A DNA stretch of 42,174 bases from Clostridiales bacterium (GCA_015055965.1 SVHG01000019.1:1-42174); one strand, 5' to 3'. Shown: positions 8,909 to 16,745, counted from the stretch's first letter. Numbers and translations: made by a program. Notes: generated from the letters alone by a model not told the origin.

Positions 8909-9925
8909 ATGAAAACCATTCTTGTTACCGGTGGCGCAGGTTATATTGGTAGCCACACTTGTATTGAATTAATGAAATCAGGCTATGAGGTCGTTATCAT
9001 AGACGATTTATCTAACAGTAAGCGTATTGCCGTTGATAGAATAGAGCAAATCAGCGGAAAAAAGGTTGCTTTTTATGAAAATAGCATTTTAGATCGCGCT
9101 GCTTTAGATAATATCTTTAAAAACCACAAAATAGACGCGGTTATTAACTTCGCAGGCTTTAAGGCTGTTGGCGAATCAGTTGCTAAGCCCGTTGAATATT
9201 ACCACAACAACATTGGCGGTTTAATTATTTTATTAGAGGCTATGCGTGATGCAGGCTGTAAGAATTTAGTATTCTCTTCTTCTGCAACCGTATACGGTAA
9301 TCCCCATACCGTTCCTATTATGGAGGATTTCCCCCTTTCAACCACCAATCCTTACGGCTCTACCAAGTTATTCATTGAATATATTTTAAAAGACGTTTAT
9401 AAGGCAGATAACTCTTGGAATATTGGTATTTTAAGATACTTCAACCCCGTTGGCGCGCACGAAAGCGGTCTTATCGGCGAAGATCCCAACGGTATTCCCA
9501 ACAACCTTTGTCCTTATATCACTAAGGTTGCGGTTGGTAAATTACCCAAGGTTAACGTTTTCGGTAACGACTACGACACTCCTGACGGAACGGGCGTTCG
9601 TGACTACATTCACGTTGTAGACCTTGCTTGCGGTCACGTTCTTGCAGTTAACAAGCTTCTTTCTAACAGCGGTTTATATATCGTAAACCTTGGCACAGGC
9701 CGCGGTTACAGCGTTTTAGAAATGATTAACGGCTTTGCTAAGGCCCTTGGTAAACCCATTCCTTACGAAATCGCGCCCCGTCGCCCCGGTGATATTGCCG
9801 TTTGCTATGCAGATACTGCCTACGCAAAGGAATACCTTGGCTTTGAAGCTAAAAAGACCTTAGACGATATGTGTAAGGATCAGCTTAACTGGCAACTTAA
9901 AAACCCTGACGGTTACGTTGAATAA
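8909..9925 (+). CDS. galE: UDP-glucose 4-epimerase
   Basis: A 338-residue extended short-chain dehydrogenase, the standard GalE length. The NAD-binding motif VTGGAGYIGSH is at residues 5-15, and the catalytic YxxxK is Tyr149-Lys153 (YGSTK) with the SSSATVYG block before it. It interconverts UDP-Glc and UDP-Gal in the cytoplasm; many homologues also act on UDP-GlcNAc/UDP-GalNAc, which would fit the neighbouring hexosamine kinase. The ribosome site is AAGGAG, and a strong terminator closes the unit. Confidence 0.95.
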   Translation: MKTILVTGGAGYIGSHTCIELMKSGYEVVIIDDLSNSKRIAVDRIEQISGKKVAFYENSILDRAALDNIFKNHKIDAVINFAGFKAVGESVAKPVEYYHNNIGGLIILLEAMRDAGCKNLVFSSSATVYGNPHTVPIMEDFPLSTTNPYGSTKLFIEYILKDVYKADNSWNIGILRYFNPVGAHESGLIGEDPNGIPNNLCPYITKVAVGKLPKVNVFGNDYDTPDGTGVRDYIHVVDLACGHVLAVNKLLSNSGLYIVNLGTGRGYSVLEMINGFAKALGKPIPYEIAPRRPGDIAVCYADTAYAKEYLGFEAKKTLDDMCKDQLNWQLKNPDGYVE

Positions 9926-9935
9926 TTACGTTAAC

Positions 9936-9961
9936 AAAGGCGACTGTTTTAAGTCGCCTTT
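9936..9961 (+). terminator. Strong intrinsic terminator of galE
   Basis: AAAGGCGACT, 6-nt loop, AGTCGCCTTT followed by T: a 10-bp perfect stem. Confidence 0.92.
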
Positions 9962-10029
9962 TGCTTATATTTAAGTGCTGTTAAGCTTTTTTATTTTAGT
10001 AGCGTTTATTTGGGATTAATTTATTTAAA

Positions 10030-10060
10030 TGGGCGATAATCGACCTATAGGCTTACTTTT
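10030..10060 (+). other. Copy of the conserved TAATCGACCTATA motif in a weak hairpin before comF
   Basis: GATAATCGACCTATAG at 10035-10050. Flanking TGGGC (10030-10034) can pair with GCTTA (10051-10055) through two G-U pairs, followed by a T-rich run, which resembles a decayed terminator. The comF start codon is 30 nt downstream. Confidence 0.6.
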
Positions 10061-10080
10061 TTTGTTTTTTTGGGATACTT

Positions 10081-10836
10081 ATGAAGAAATTTAAGGGCTT
10101 GTTTAACAAAATAACGGAATACGTTTTTCCCTTAACTCACACCTGTAATAACTGCGGGCGTGAGATTTTTTCGGGCGAGTATTTTTGCAAAGAGTGTGAA
10201 GAAAGCATAATTTATAACGATAAAATTATTTGCGACCACTGTGGAAGAAGAACCTTTAACGCAGAAAATTACTGTTATTCGTGCGCGGGCAGGGAAACCT
10301 ATTTTTTAAAGGCGAGAAGCGCTTTCGTTTACGCTCCGCCCATAAGCACTATGATAGCCCGCTTAAAATACACAAACAAAAAATACTTGGCAAAGGTATT
10401 TGCAAAGTATTTAAGCTTTACCTATTATAAAAATTTCTTCTGCTGTGACGCGGTTACCTTTACGCCTATGACGGATGAGCGTAAGGAAGAAAGGGGATAT
10501 AATCAAGCAGAGGTTTTAGCGGAAGAGTTTTGCAAAATAGTAGGTTTACCTATTATAAATAACGTTTTAGTAAAGATCAAAGAAACGCCCCGCCAAGCCA
10601 CCATATCAACCGCAAAGGAAAGGCGTGAAAATCTAACGGGTAGCTTTAAAGTGCAAAATAAGGGGAAAATTAAAGGTAAAAATATTCTGCTTATAGATGA
10701 CGTTATGACAACCGGCGCTACGGTAGAAATTCTTTGCAAGCTTATGCTTAAGGCGGGCGCAAATAGCGTGACGGTTTTAACGGTTGCTTCAGTTTCTAAA
10801 GGCCCGGAAGGGGAAATTAAGGGAAATAAAGAGTAA
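10081..10836 (+). CDS. comFC: ComF-family phosphoribosyltransferase
   Basis: A 251-residue ComFC-type protein. The N-terminal zinc region has CxxC pairs (CNNC at about 21, CKEC, CDHC, CYSC). The C-terminal phosphoribosyltransferase part has the PRPP loop IDDVMTTGAT and the preceding ERGYNQAEVLA block. The family is tied to handling of incoming single-stranded DNA in natural transformation, but it is widespread in non-competent bacteria. ComFA, usually upstream, is absent, so this is a stand-alone copy. The ribosome site is poor (TGGGATA), suggesting weak expression. Confidence 0.9.
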   Translation: MKKFKGLFNKITEYVFPLTHTCNNCGREIFSGEYFCKECEESIIYNDKIICDHCGRRTFNAENYCYSCAGRETYFLKARSAFVYAPPISTMIARLKYTNKKYLAKVFAKYLSFTYYKNFFCCDAVTFTPMTDERKEERGYNQAEVLAEEFCKIVGLPIINNVLVKIKETPRQATISTAKERRENLTGSFKVQNKGKIKGKNILLIDDVMTTGATVEILCKLMLKAGANSVTVLTVASVSKGPEGEIKGNKE

Positions 10837-11198
10837 AAAGAAGTAAAAAAGCAAAAAAATCTTAAAAATTTTTATAAAAACACTTGCAAAATTTATTTTT
10901 TATGATATACTATCACAGCAGAATAAAAAAGCGCTAAATAAAGCATATTATTATTGCTTAATAAATAGCAACATTCTTTACTGCTTTTGCGTATAGTAAT
11001 ATAGATTAAACGGAAAGAGTTAGGTATTAAAAGGGCGTAATAGGTAATAAAAAATAAAAAAAGCCTTTTTACGCAAAAAAATATCAAAAATTTCAAAAAA
11101 ATATACTAAAAACGGTTTACAAATTAGTGAAATACTAATATAATAAATCAAAATAATTTAAACGGAAAATATCCCCAAAAATTTTAGAGGTTAAAAAT
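10837..11198 (+). promoter_or_regulatory. AT-rich gap with two promoters
   Basis: Promoter 1: TTGCAA (10884-10889), 16 nt, TATACT (10906-10911). Promoter 2: TTTACA (11116-11121), 17 nt, perfect TATAAT (11139-11144), which fits the gene at 11199. The roughly 200 nt between them hold no supported ORF; a transcript from promoter 1 would be a long leader or a small RNA. Confidence 0.5.
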
Positions 11199-11714
11199 AT
11201 GGCAAAATACGTTTTATGTCCCAGATGTGAACTTAACTATATGCAGGAAGGCGAAGAATACTGCGACGTTTGTAAAGCAGAGCTTAAGCTTGGCCCTCAG
11301 CTCGTTTTCGCTATTGATGAAGACGAGGCAGATATGGGTGAAAAGCTTTGCCCTTACTGCAAGCGCGCGTATATTGCAGAAGATGAAGAAATGTGCGAAC
11401 AATGCCGTGAAGAGCGCAAGTATATGGACGAGCCTTCTGACGATATCGATATAGATAAGGACGAAGAATGGCGTAACTATCTTGACGACGACGAAAAGGA
11501 TCTCCCCGCGGATGACGATATTATTTCATTCTCTCAATTAGAGGACGAAGAAAAGAACGACGAATTTTTCCGTGACGAGGAAGAAGATGAAGAGGTCGCT
11601 CCTATCGACGACGAGCCGGATGACTTCGATATCGAAATTGACGAAAGAGATTTTGAAGATACCGACGAAGAAGAGGATGATGAAGAAGACGAGGATGACG
11701 ACTTCGATATCTAA
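11199..11714 (+). CDS. Zinc-ribbon protein with an extremely acidic tail
   Basis: A 171-residue protein of unknown function. Residues 1-75 contain two tandem zinc-ribbon-like units (CPRC...CDVC and CPYC...CEQC). Residues about 80-171 are almost entirely Asp and Glu, ending DDDFDI. The tail recalls nucleic-acid-mimic tails such as that of the RNA polymerase delta subunit, but the delta HARE domain is absent. It has its own promoter and terminator. The encoded protein is soluble and cytoplasmic. A role in binding RNA polymerase, ribosomes or metal is only a guess. Confidence 0.8.
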   Translation: MAKYVLCPRCELNYMQEGEEYCDVCKAELKLGPQLVFAIDEDEADMGEKLCPYCKRAYIAEDEEMCEQCREERKYMDEPSDDIDIDKDEEWRNYLDDDEKDLPADDDIISFSQLEDEEKNDEFFRDEEEDEEVAPIDDEPDDFDIEIDERDFEDTDEEEDDEEDEDDDFDI

Positions 11715-11728
11715 TATAATATAAAACG

Positions 11729-11760
11729 AAAAGGTCTGCCTAAGCTAGGGTAGACCTTTT
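11729..11760 (+). terminator. Intrinsic terminator of the zinc-ribbon gene
   Basis: AAAAGGTCT pairs with AGACCTTTT, with CC/GG extending the stem. Confidence 0.88.
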
Positions 11761-11842
11761 ATATTAGTTAAAATTCTATCGTTTTGCTTTTGCTATACAA
11801 AAGATTAACCGCGTTTGTTAAAAAATAGAAAGAACGCTACGT

Positions 11843-11874
11843 AAAAAAACGGACCTACCTTTAAGTAAGTCCGT
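11843..11874 (-). terminator. Intrinsic terminator of fba (minus strand)
   Basis: On the minus strand ACGGACTTAC pairs with GTAGGTCCGT (one G-U) followed by seven T. It lies about 40 nt after the fba stop. Confidence 0.88.
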
Positions 11875-11913
11875 AATTTTTTATTGTTTTAGCAAAAATG
11901 CCGAGTTTAACTC

Positions 11914-12888
11914 TTATAGACATTCGTCAGCCTTGCCGGCGCAACCTAAAACGTGAATTAACTTATGGCGAACAACTTCTTTGATGTTTGCTCTAGCGGG
12001 TTTTAAGTATTCTCTGGGGTCGAACTTATCAGGATGTTCAGAGAAGAACTTTCTGATAGTACCGGTCATTGCAAGACGTAAGTCAGAGTCAATGTTGATC
12101 TTGCAAACTGCAAGCTTAGCAGCTTCACGAAGCTGTTCTTCGGGAACGCCGATAGCGTTGGGCATCTTACCGCCGAATTGGTTAACCATAGCAACGTATT
12201 CTTGGGGAACTGAAGAAGAACCGTGTAATACGATGGGGAAGCTACCAAGTCTTCTTGAAACGTCCTCTAAAATGTCAAAACGAAGAGCGGGGGGAACAAG
12301 AATTCCCTTTTCGTTAACGGTGCATTGCTCGGGTGTGAACTTGTAAGCGCCGTGAGAAGTACCGATAGCGATAGCAAGAGAGTCAACACCGGTTCTCTTA
12401 ACGAACTCTTCAACCTCTTCAGGTCTGGTGTAAGAACCAACGGCGTGGCTAACTTCGTCTTCAATACCGGCTAAAGTTCCAAGCTCGCCTTCAACGGTAA
12501 CACCGTGATCGTGAGCGTATTCAACAACCTTTTTGGTAAGAGCGATATTTTCTTCAAATGAATGAGAAGAACCGTCAATCATAACAGAGCTGAAACCGCC
12601 GTCAATACAAGCCTTGCAGGTTTCAAAGTCAGGACCGTGGTCAAGGTGTAAAGCGATGGGGATTTCAGGGCATTCTAAAGCAGCAGCTTCTACTAATTTA
12701 ACAAGGTAAGTGTGGTTAGCGTATGCGCGAGCACCCTTAGAAACTTGTAAAATTACGGGAGCTTTTTCTTCTTTACAAGCTTCCGTTATAGCTTGAACGA
12801 TTTCCATATTGTTGACGTTGAAAGCACCGATAGCGTATTTGCCGGCGTAAGCTTTTTCAAACATCTTTTTTGTTGATACTAAAGGCAT
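11914..12888 (-). CDS. fba: Class II fructose-1,6-bisphosphate aldolase
   Basis: A 324-residue zinc-dependent aldolase that splits fructose-1,6-bisphosphate into dihydroxyacetone phosphate and glyceraldehyde-3-phosphate. Visible family blocks in order: GAFNVNN, ALHLDHG (catalytic Asp and zinc His), DGSSHSFEENI, EGELGTLAG, GTSHGAYKF (zinc His), LHGSSSVP, and the phosphate/K+ site KINIDSDLR. Tagatose-bisphosphate aldolase is the close alternative. The ATG at 12888 is preceded by GGAGG on the minus strand. It is monocistronic, with its own promoter and terminator. Confidence 0.93.
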   Translation of the reverse strand: MPLVSTKKMFEKAYAGKYAIGAFNVNNMEIVQAITEACKEEKAPVILQVSKGARAYANHTYLVKLVEAAALECPEIPIALHLDHGPDFETCKACIDGGFSSVMIDGSSHSFEENIALTKKVVEYAHDHGVTVEGELGTLAGIEDEVSHAVGSYTRPEEVEEFVKRTGVDSLAIAIGTSHGAYKFTPEQCTVNEKGILVPPALRFDILEDVSRRLGSFPIVLHGSSSVPQEYVAMVNQFGGKMPNAIGVPEEQLREAAKLAVCKINIDSDLRLAMTGTIRKFFSEHPDKFDPREYLKPARANIKEVVRHKLIHVLGCAGKADECL

Positions 12889-12926
12889 TGGTCTAATCCT
12901 CCGTAAATTTAATTTTTTCTATAATA

Positions 12927-12955
12927 AGTATATACTATTTTTTAAGTTATTGCAA
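12927..12955 (-). promoter_or_regulatory. Promoter of fba (minus strand)
   Basis: On the minus strand TTGCAA (12955-12950), 17-nt spacer, TATACT (12932-12927). Confidence 0.75.
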
Positions 12956-13005
12956 ACCTTTTTTATTTTTTTTTGCAAATTGGGAAAAAATTTACTAAAA
13001 AACAG

Positions 13006-13034
13006 TTGCCAACTTGCTATTTCTGTGTTATTAT
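13006..13034 (+). promoter_or_regulatory. Promoter of the ACT-domain gene
   Basis: TTGCCA (13006-13011), 17-nt spacer, TATTAT (13029-13034). Transcription would start near 13041, giving a leader of about 135 nt. Confidence 0.6.
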
Positions 13035-13040
13035 ATGGGT

Positions 13041-13160
13041 AGTTAAATTACTAAGTCAATGCCGATTTTACTAATCGCCGGCGATAAAGTAACCGAATTC
13101 GTATCCGCCAACTCTTTTGGTCTTTTCCGAAAGCGTCGCCGGAAATTTGTTTTTGCTTTT
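13041..13160 (+). promoter_or_regulatory. Structured leader with a terminator-like hairpin before the ACT-domain gene
   Basis: The leader holds a hairpin around 13068-13095 (TTACT...AGTAA with inner ATCG/CGAT around CCGG), CCAA/TTGG, and finally TTTCCG/CGGAAA with a 10-nt loop followed by a T-rich stretch. The terminator-like hairpin ends about 20 nt before the start codon. This is the layout of an attenuator or riboswitch. I do not recognise a known class. Confidence 0.5.
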
Positions 13161-13174
13161 TTTAAGGAGTTATT

Positions 13175-13426
13175 ATGAAGCTTGGATTTGTTGGCATTAT
13201 AATCGAAGGGGATAGAGGCGTTGCTTCAAGCGTGCAAGCAATTTTATCTGAATACGCAGAATTAATCGTTGGCAGAATGGGGCTACCAAGCCTTGCTAAC
13301 AACGTTTGCATGATAACCGTAGGCGTTAAGGGCCCGCAAGAAAAAATATCTGCCCTTTCCGGTAAGCTTGGTAGATTAAAGGGTGTTAAGGTTAAGTCTG
13401 CAGTTAGCGATATAGAGGTTGAATAA
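13175..13426 (+). CDS. TM1266-type ACT-domain regulator
   Basis: An 83-residue single ACT-like domain. The blocks FVGIIIEGDRGV, IVGRMGLPS and ALSGKLGRLKGVKVK match the TM1266 family, named as a putative iron-only hydrogenase system regulator because it often sits by hydF/hydG. No hydrogenase gene is in this window. The ribosome site AAGGAG lies 6 nt before the ATG. The ligand is unknown. Confidence 0.82.
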   Translation: MKLGFVGIIIEGDRGVASSVQAILSEYAELIVGRMGLPSLANNVCMITVGVKGPQEKISALSGKLGRLKGVKVKSAVSDIEVE

Positions 13427-13442
13427 TATTTGCAAAACTGCC

Positions 13443-13458
13443 GATAATCGACTTATAG
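13443..13458 (+). other. Copy of the conserved motif, GATAATCGACTTATAG
   Basis: It lies 17 nt after the ACT-gene stop. Flanking bases pair poorly (AAACTGCC against GACACACTTTTT), but a T run follows, as in the other copies. Confidence 0.6.
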
Positions 13459-13523
13459 ACACACTTTTTAAATAAAAAAAATAATATATAAGGCGTTATT
13501 TTTAGCGCCGAAAGGAGTAAAAT

Positions 13524-14558
13524 ATGAAAAACTTAAAAAAACTATTATGCGCCATTTTCTCAGTCCTATTTATTTTTGCATTAGGTTGCAACAGCGTTGA
13601 TGGTTGCAACAGCGTTGATAATAGTTTAAAAAATGAAACTAAAACCCTAACCTTTGTTGCACCGGACGGTGCGCCCGCACTTTCCATTGCTAAATTTATT
13701 AAAGACGGCGAAAGCTTTGGTATGAACGCAAACGTTAATTACAGCGTCGTTTCCGCAAACAATATAGGCGGATTTATGCAACAGGGAAAGGCAGATTTAA
13801 TGATTATCCCCGTAAACGCTGCTTCTAAGCTTTATAAGGCAAACGCAAGTGATCCTTACAAAATGGTTGCAGTAATTACTCACGGTAATCTTTATATTAT
13901 GTCTAGCGATAACACCCAGTCTTTAAGCGACCTTAAGGGCAAGGTAATCGGCGTTATAGGCCAAGGCTTAGTTCCCGATTTAACCTTTAGAGCAGTTCTT
14001 TCAGATAACGGCTTACTTGGCGACGTTGTGGTTGGCGATACCCCCACGGACGGAAAAATTACCGTTAGATATTTTAGTCAGGCTTCAGATATGATTCCCC
14101 TTTTAAAGCAAAACAAGCTAAGCGTTGGTTTACTTCCCGAGCCTGCTTGCACGAGCTTAACCAAGGTAGCAAGCAACCTTGAATGGACTAGATTAGACCT
14201 TCAAGAGCTTTACGATAGCGAGCTTAAGGCTTACCCCCAAGCGGTTTTAATGGTTAAAACAAGCGTTTACAATCAATTTAAAACTCAAATAGAGGGTATG
14301 AAGAGCTACTTTGACGCTAACGTTACTTGGGTTAAAGAAAATACGGAAAGCGCAGTAACTGCAATTAACGGCGCGCTACCCGAAGGCGTAACCCCCAGCC
14401 TAGTTGCTCAAAATATCAACGCAACCGTGGTTGATAACTGCAAAATTTACTTTGAAGCATCTTCTTTAGCTAAAAACTCAGTTCAGCTTTATATTAATAA
14501 AATTATAACTATAAACGCGCAATCTGCAAAAGCGGTTGGCGACGATTTCTTTGCGTAA
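13524..14558 (+). CDS. ABC importer substrate-binding lipoprotein, NMT1/SsuA-like
   Basis: A 344-residue lipoprotein: signal peptide 1-21 with lipobox ALGC (Cys22). It is followed by a two-lobed NMT1/THI5- or SsuA/TauA-like fold seen in blocks GAPALSIAKFI, GKADLMIIP, LKGKVIGVIG and GLLPEPA. Such proteins carry pyrimidine precursors, sulfonates or similar small molecules; the ligand here is unknown. The permease gene starts immediately after the stop. The sequence GCNSVD is present twice because of a tandem 18-bp repeat, giving a second Cys at 28. Confidence 0.85.
   Translation: MKNLKKLLCAIFSVLFIFALGCNSVDGCNSVDNSLKNETKTLTFVAPDGAPALSIAKFIKDGESFGMNANVNYSVVSANNIGGFMQQGKADLMIIPVNAASKLYKANASDPYKMVAVITHGNLYIMSSDNTQSLSDLKGKVIGVIGQGLVPDLTFRAVLSDNGLLGDVVVGDTPTDGKITVRYFSQASDMIPLLKQNKLSVGLLPEPACTSLTKVASNLEWTRLDLQELYDSELKAYPQAVLMVKTSVYNQFKTQIEGMKSYFDANVTWVKENTESAVTAINGALPEGVTPSLVAQNINATVVDNCKIYFEASSLAKNSVQLYINKIITINAQSAKAVGDDFFA
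13584..13619 (+). repeat. Exact 18-bp tandem duplication across the lipobox
   Basis: GGTTGCAACAGCGTTGAT occurs twice in direct succession (13584-13601, 13602-13619). It duplicates the lipidated Cys and the five residues that follow. Confidence 0.95.
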
Positions 14559-15308
14559 ATGAATAAGAAAAACACCATTTTAAACGTGGCGTTACCTTTG
14601 CTAACCGTCCTAAGTATTTTTATCTTATGGGCGGTAGCAAGCGCAGTAATAGGTAGCGAATATATTTTACCAAGCGTTACACAAACGTTAAACGCCTTGC
14701 TTGAATTATTAAAAAGCAGGGAGTTTTTCGTTGCGCTTTTCTTTACCTTTTTTAGGAGTATTTTTGCCTTTTGCGTTTCCTTTATTTTGGGCTTTTTGCT
14801 TGCTAGGTTAAGAAGTAAATATGCCCTTTTAGCAAAGGTGATAGAGCCCGTTATCGGTGTTATACGCGCACTTCCTACGATTGCAGTCATACTTTTACTG
14901 CTCTTTTGGACAAACTCTAAAGTAGCCCCCATAATAGTAACGGTGTTAGTCGTTTTACCCACCTCTTATACCCACATGCTAACGGCGTTTGAAAGTATAG
15001 ATAAAACAACCGTAGAAGCAGGCGCGGTAGACGGCGCAACCTTAAAACAGCTCTTTTTATATATAGAGTTTCCGCAGATATCCCCCGCCTTTTATAAGGC
15101 GATAGGTAGCGGAATATCCTTAAACTTTAAGCTTATGGTTGCGGCAGAGGTGCTTGCGCAAACGGCAAGGTCCTTGGGGTATATGCTTAACACCTCTAAG
15201 GTGTATTTTGAAATTTCGCAAATGATGGCGTTAGTTTTAGTAGCTGTTCTTATAGGCGTGGTTATAGAGCTTGTGTTTAATAAAATTGCCACTTTAGCAG
15301 AAAAATAA
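14559..15308 (+). CDS. ABC importer permease, SsuC/TauC-like
   Basis: A 249-residue inner-membrane permease with about six hydrophobic segments and the EAA loop EAGAVDGATLKQLF near residue 150, which contacts the ATPase. Its ATG directly abuts the stop of the binding-protein gene, so it has no independent ribosome-site spacing and is probably coupled. An ATPase gene would be expected next, but the following gene is mazF. Confidence 0.88.
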   Translation: MNKKNTILNVALPLLTVLSIFILWAVASAVIGSEYILPSVTQTLNALLELLKSREFFVALFFTFFRSIFAFCVSFILGFLLARLRSKYALLAKVIEPVIGVIRALPTIAVILLLLFWTNSKVAPIIVTVLVVLPTSYTHMLTAFESIDKTTVEAGAVDGATLKQLFLYIEFPQISPAFYKAIGSGISLNFKLMVAAEVLAQTARSLGYMLNTSKVYFEISQMMALVLVAVLIGVVIELVFNKIATLAEK

Positions 15309-15403
15309 AATAATATAGTATATAAAAGGTAATCGTTGTTCATAATTAAATTGCCACCTTAGGGCGCTTATCGTCATAAAATAATAATGGGGCAGGTTAA
15401 ATT

Positions 15404-15808
15404 ATGGATAACGATTTTCATATTATAAAAAGAGGAGAGTTATATTACGCGGATCTAAGCCCCGTTATTGGTAGCGAGCAAGGGGGCGTTAGGCCGGTTT
15501 TAGTCGTTCAAAACGACGTTGGTAACCGCTATAGTCCAACGGTAATCGCTGCAGCCGTAACAAGCAAAATTAACAAGGCAAGACTGCCAACCCACATAGA
15601 GCTTTCCGCAAGCCTTTACGGCTTAGCCAAGGATAGCGTGGTTTTGCTTGAACAAATCAGAACGATAGATAAAAGGCGGTTAAAGGATAGAATTGGGCTT
15701 TTATCTGAACAAACTATGATGCGCGTAGACGACGCTTTACTTATTAGCTTAGGATTTGGCAAAAGCAAGCTTTTAAAGGAAAAAAATCCACTTTTTAACG
15801 TAAAATAA
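15404..15808 (+). CDS. mazF: MazF/EndoA-type endoribonuclease toxin
   Basis: A 134-residue PemK/MazF-fold protein. The blocks [35 protein letters not shown] and [12 protein letters not shown] are close to Bacillus EndoA, which cuts mRNA at specific short sites. The MazE antitoxin normally lies just upstream, but only 95 nt without an ORF precedes this gene. The antitoxin is therefore either elsewhere or missing. The ribosome site is weak (GGGGCAGG). Confidence 0.9.
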   Translation: MDNDFHIIKRGELYYADLSPVIGSEQGGVRPVLVVQNDVGNRYSPTVIAAAVTSKINKARLPTHIELSASLYGLAKDSVVLLEQIRTIDKRRLKDRIGLLSEQTMMRVDDALLISLGFGKSKLLKEKNPLFNVK

Positions 15809-15817
15809 TAAAAGAAT

Positions 15818-15862
15818 AAGACCGAATTTACTGTTTAAAAAAGTAACTTTCGGTCTTTTTTT
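15818..15862 (+). terminator. Intrinsic terminator of mazF
   Basis: AAGACCGAA pairs with TTCGGTCTT, followed by a T run; TACT/AGTA can extend the stem. The rest of the gap to 16107 holds the Hsp20 promoter and CIRCE. Confidence 0.88.
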
Positions 15863-16004
15863 AAGCTTTAACTAAATCAAAGTTATTTCTTAAAAATCAA
15901 CCGTCGTTTGTGATATCGCTGTATTTTTTAAAAATTTTTAAAATTATTTTTCGGCATTTTATCTTGGATTTTAAGCCTTGATAAAATTTTTTTTAAAAAA
16001 GGGG

Positions 16005-16032
16005 TTGACAAAAGTATTTTTTGTGCTATAAT
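16005..16032 (+). promoter_or_regulatory. Strong promoter of hsp20
   Basis: Perfect TTGACA (16005-16010), 16-nt spacer, perfect TATAAT (16027-16032). Confidence 0.88.
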
Positions 16033-16033
16033 A

Positions 16034-16060
16034 TTAGCAGTCGAAGAGATAGAGTGCTAA
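16034..16060 (+). promoter_or_regulatory. CIRCE operator for HrcA
   Basis: TTAGCAGTC, 9-nt spacer, GAGTGCTAA: the classic inverted repeat with one mismatch in the left arm. It begins 2 nt after the -10, so it covers the transcription start, the usual place for HrcA repression. Confidence 0.93.
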
Positions 16061-16106
16061 CACTCAAATAAAAAGATTGCTAAATTTATATACAGGAGAA
16101 TAAAAA

Positions 16107-16511
16107 ATGAGAAATTATTTATTATCTAACGATTACGCATTAATGGACGATTTATTTAATCAATTTTTTAAAGTAGGCGAAGAAAGCAGAGTATCTAGCT
16201 TAAAGGCAGACGTAATTAAAACTCAAAATGGCTTTGAGGTAGAAGTAGAAATCCCCGGCTTTAAAAAGGAAGAAATAAACGTTTCTTACGAAAAGGACTT
16301 ATTAACCGTTTGGGCAGAAAGAAAGCTCGCGGAACAAAGCGAAGAAAATAGCTACGTACGCTTAGAAAGAGCGGTTAAAGTAAAACGCTCATTTATGATT
16401 AAGGGTATAGATGAAGAAAAGATTACCGCAAAATATGAAAACGGCGTGCTGTTACTTACTCTTCCCCTAAAAGAAAGGGTAGAGGGTGTAAAAAAGGTTT
16501 ATATAGAATAA
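16107..16511 (+). CDS. Small heat shock protein, Hsp20/alpha-crystallin family
   Basis: A 134-residue chaperone that holds unfolding proteins in large oligomers. The alpha-crystallin domain spans about residues 32-130, with VEVEIPGFKKEEINVSY and the A-x-x-x-n-GVL type signature YENGVLLLTLP near the end. The short C-terminal extension lacks an obvious IxI motif. It is preceded by AGGAG. Regulation by HrcA is expected from the CIRCE element. Confidence 0.93.
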   Translation: MRNYLLSNDYALMDDLFNQFFKVGEESRVSSLKADVIKTQNGFEVEVEIPGFKKEEINVSYEKDLLTVWAERKLAEQSEENSYVRLERAVKVKRSFMIKGIDEEKITAKYENGVLLLTLPLKERVEGVKKVYIE

Positions 16512-16603
16512 TTACTAAATAAATTTTTATTTTTTCATGGGTGTTTTTTTAAAATACCATTAGATTTCAGGCTTAGGCCTGTACCTCCTTTTTTAATGAT
16601 AAG

Positions 16604-16635
16604 AAAAGAGTGGCTTTTTAAGAAGTCACTCTTTT
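16604..16635 (+). terminator. Intrinsic terminator after hsp20
   Basis: AAAAGAGTGGCTT pairs with GAAGTCACTCTTTT (one mismatch region), then CTTTTGC. A second small hairpin CAGGC/GCCTG (about 16568-16581) lies upstream. Confidence 0.8.
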
Positions 16636-16649
16636 CTTTTGCTTTTTAT

Positions 16650-16678
16650 TTGACAAACGGGTTATTTTGTTTTAGAAT
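16650..16678 (+). promoter_or_regulatory. Promoter of the low-Mr phosphatase gene
   Basis: TTGACA (16650-16655), 17-nt spacer, TAGAAT (16673-16678). Confidence 0.7.
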
Positions 16679-16745
16679 ATAGTTAAATAAAATATAAAAA
16701 GGTTAAATTTTAGCGGTAACGTATCTTAAAAAAAGGGAAAATACT

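Noticed and set aside
13041-13174. Assignment of the ACT-gene leader to a known riboswitch class
   Set aside because: No conserved core of the TPP, THF, glycine, ZTP, c-di-GMP, fluoride or T-box classes could be matched by eye.
16580-16595. ACCTCCTTTTTT resembling the 3' end of 16S rRNA
   Set aside because: A single short T-rich match after a small hairpin is expected by chance; no RNA gene structure supports it.
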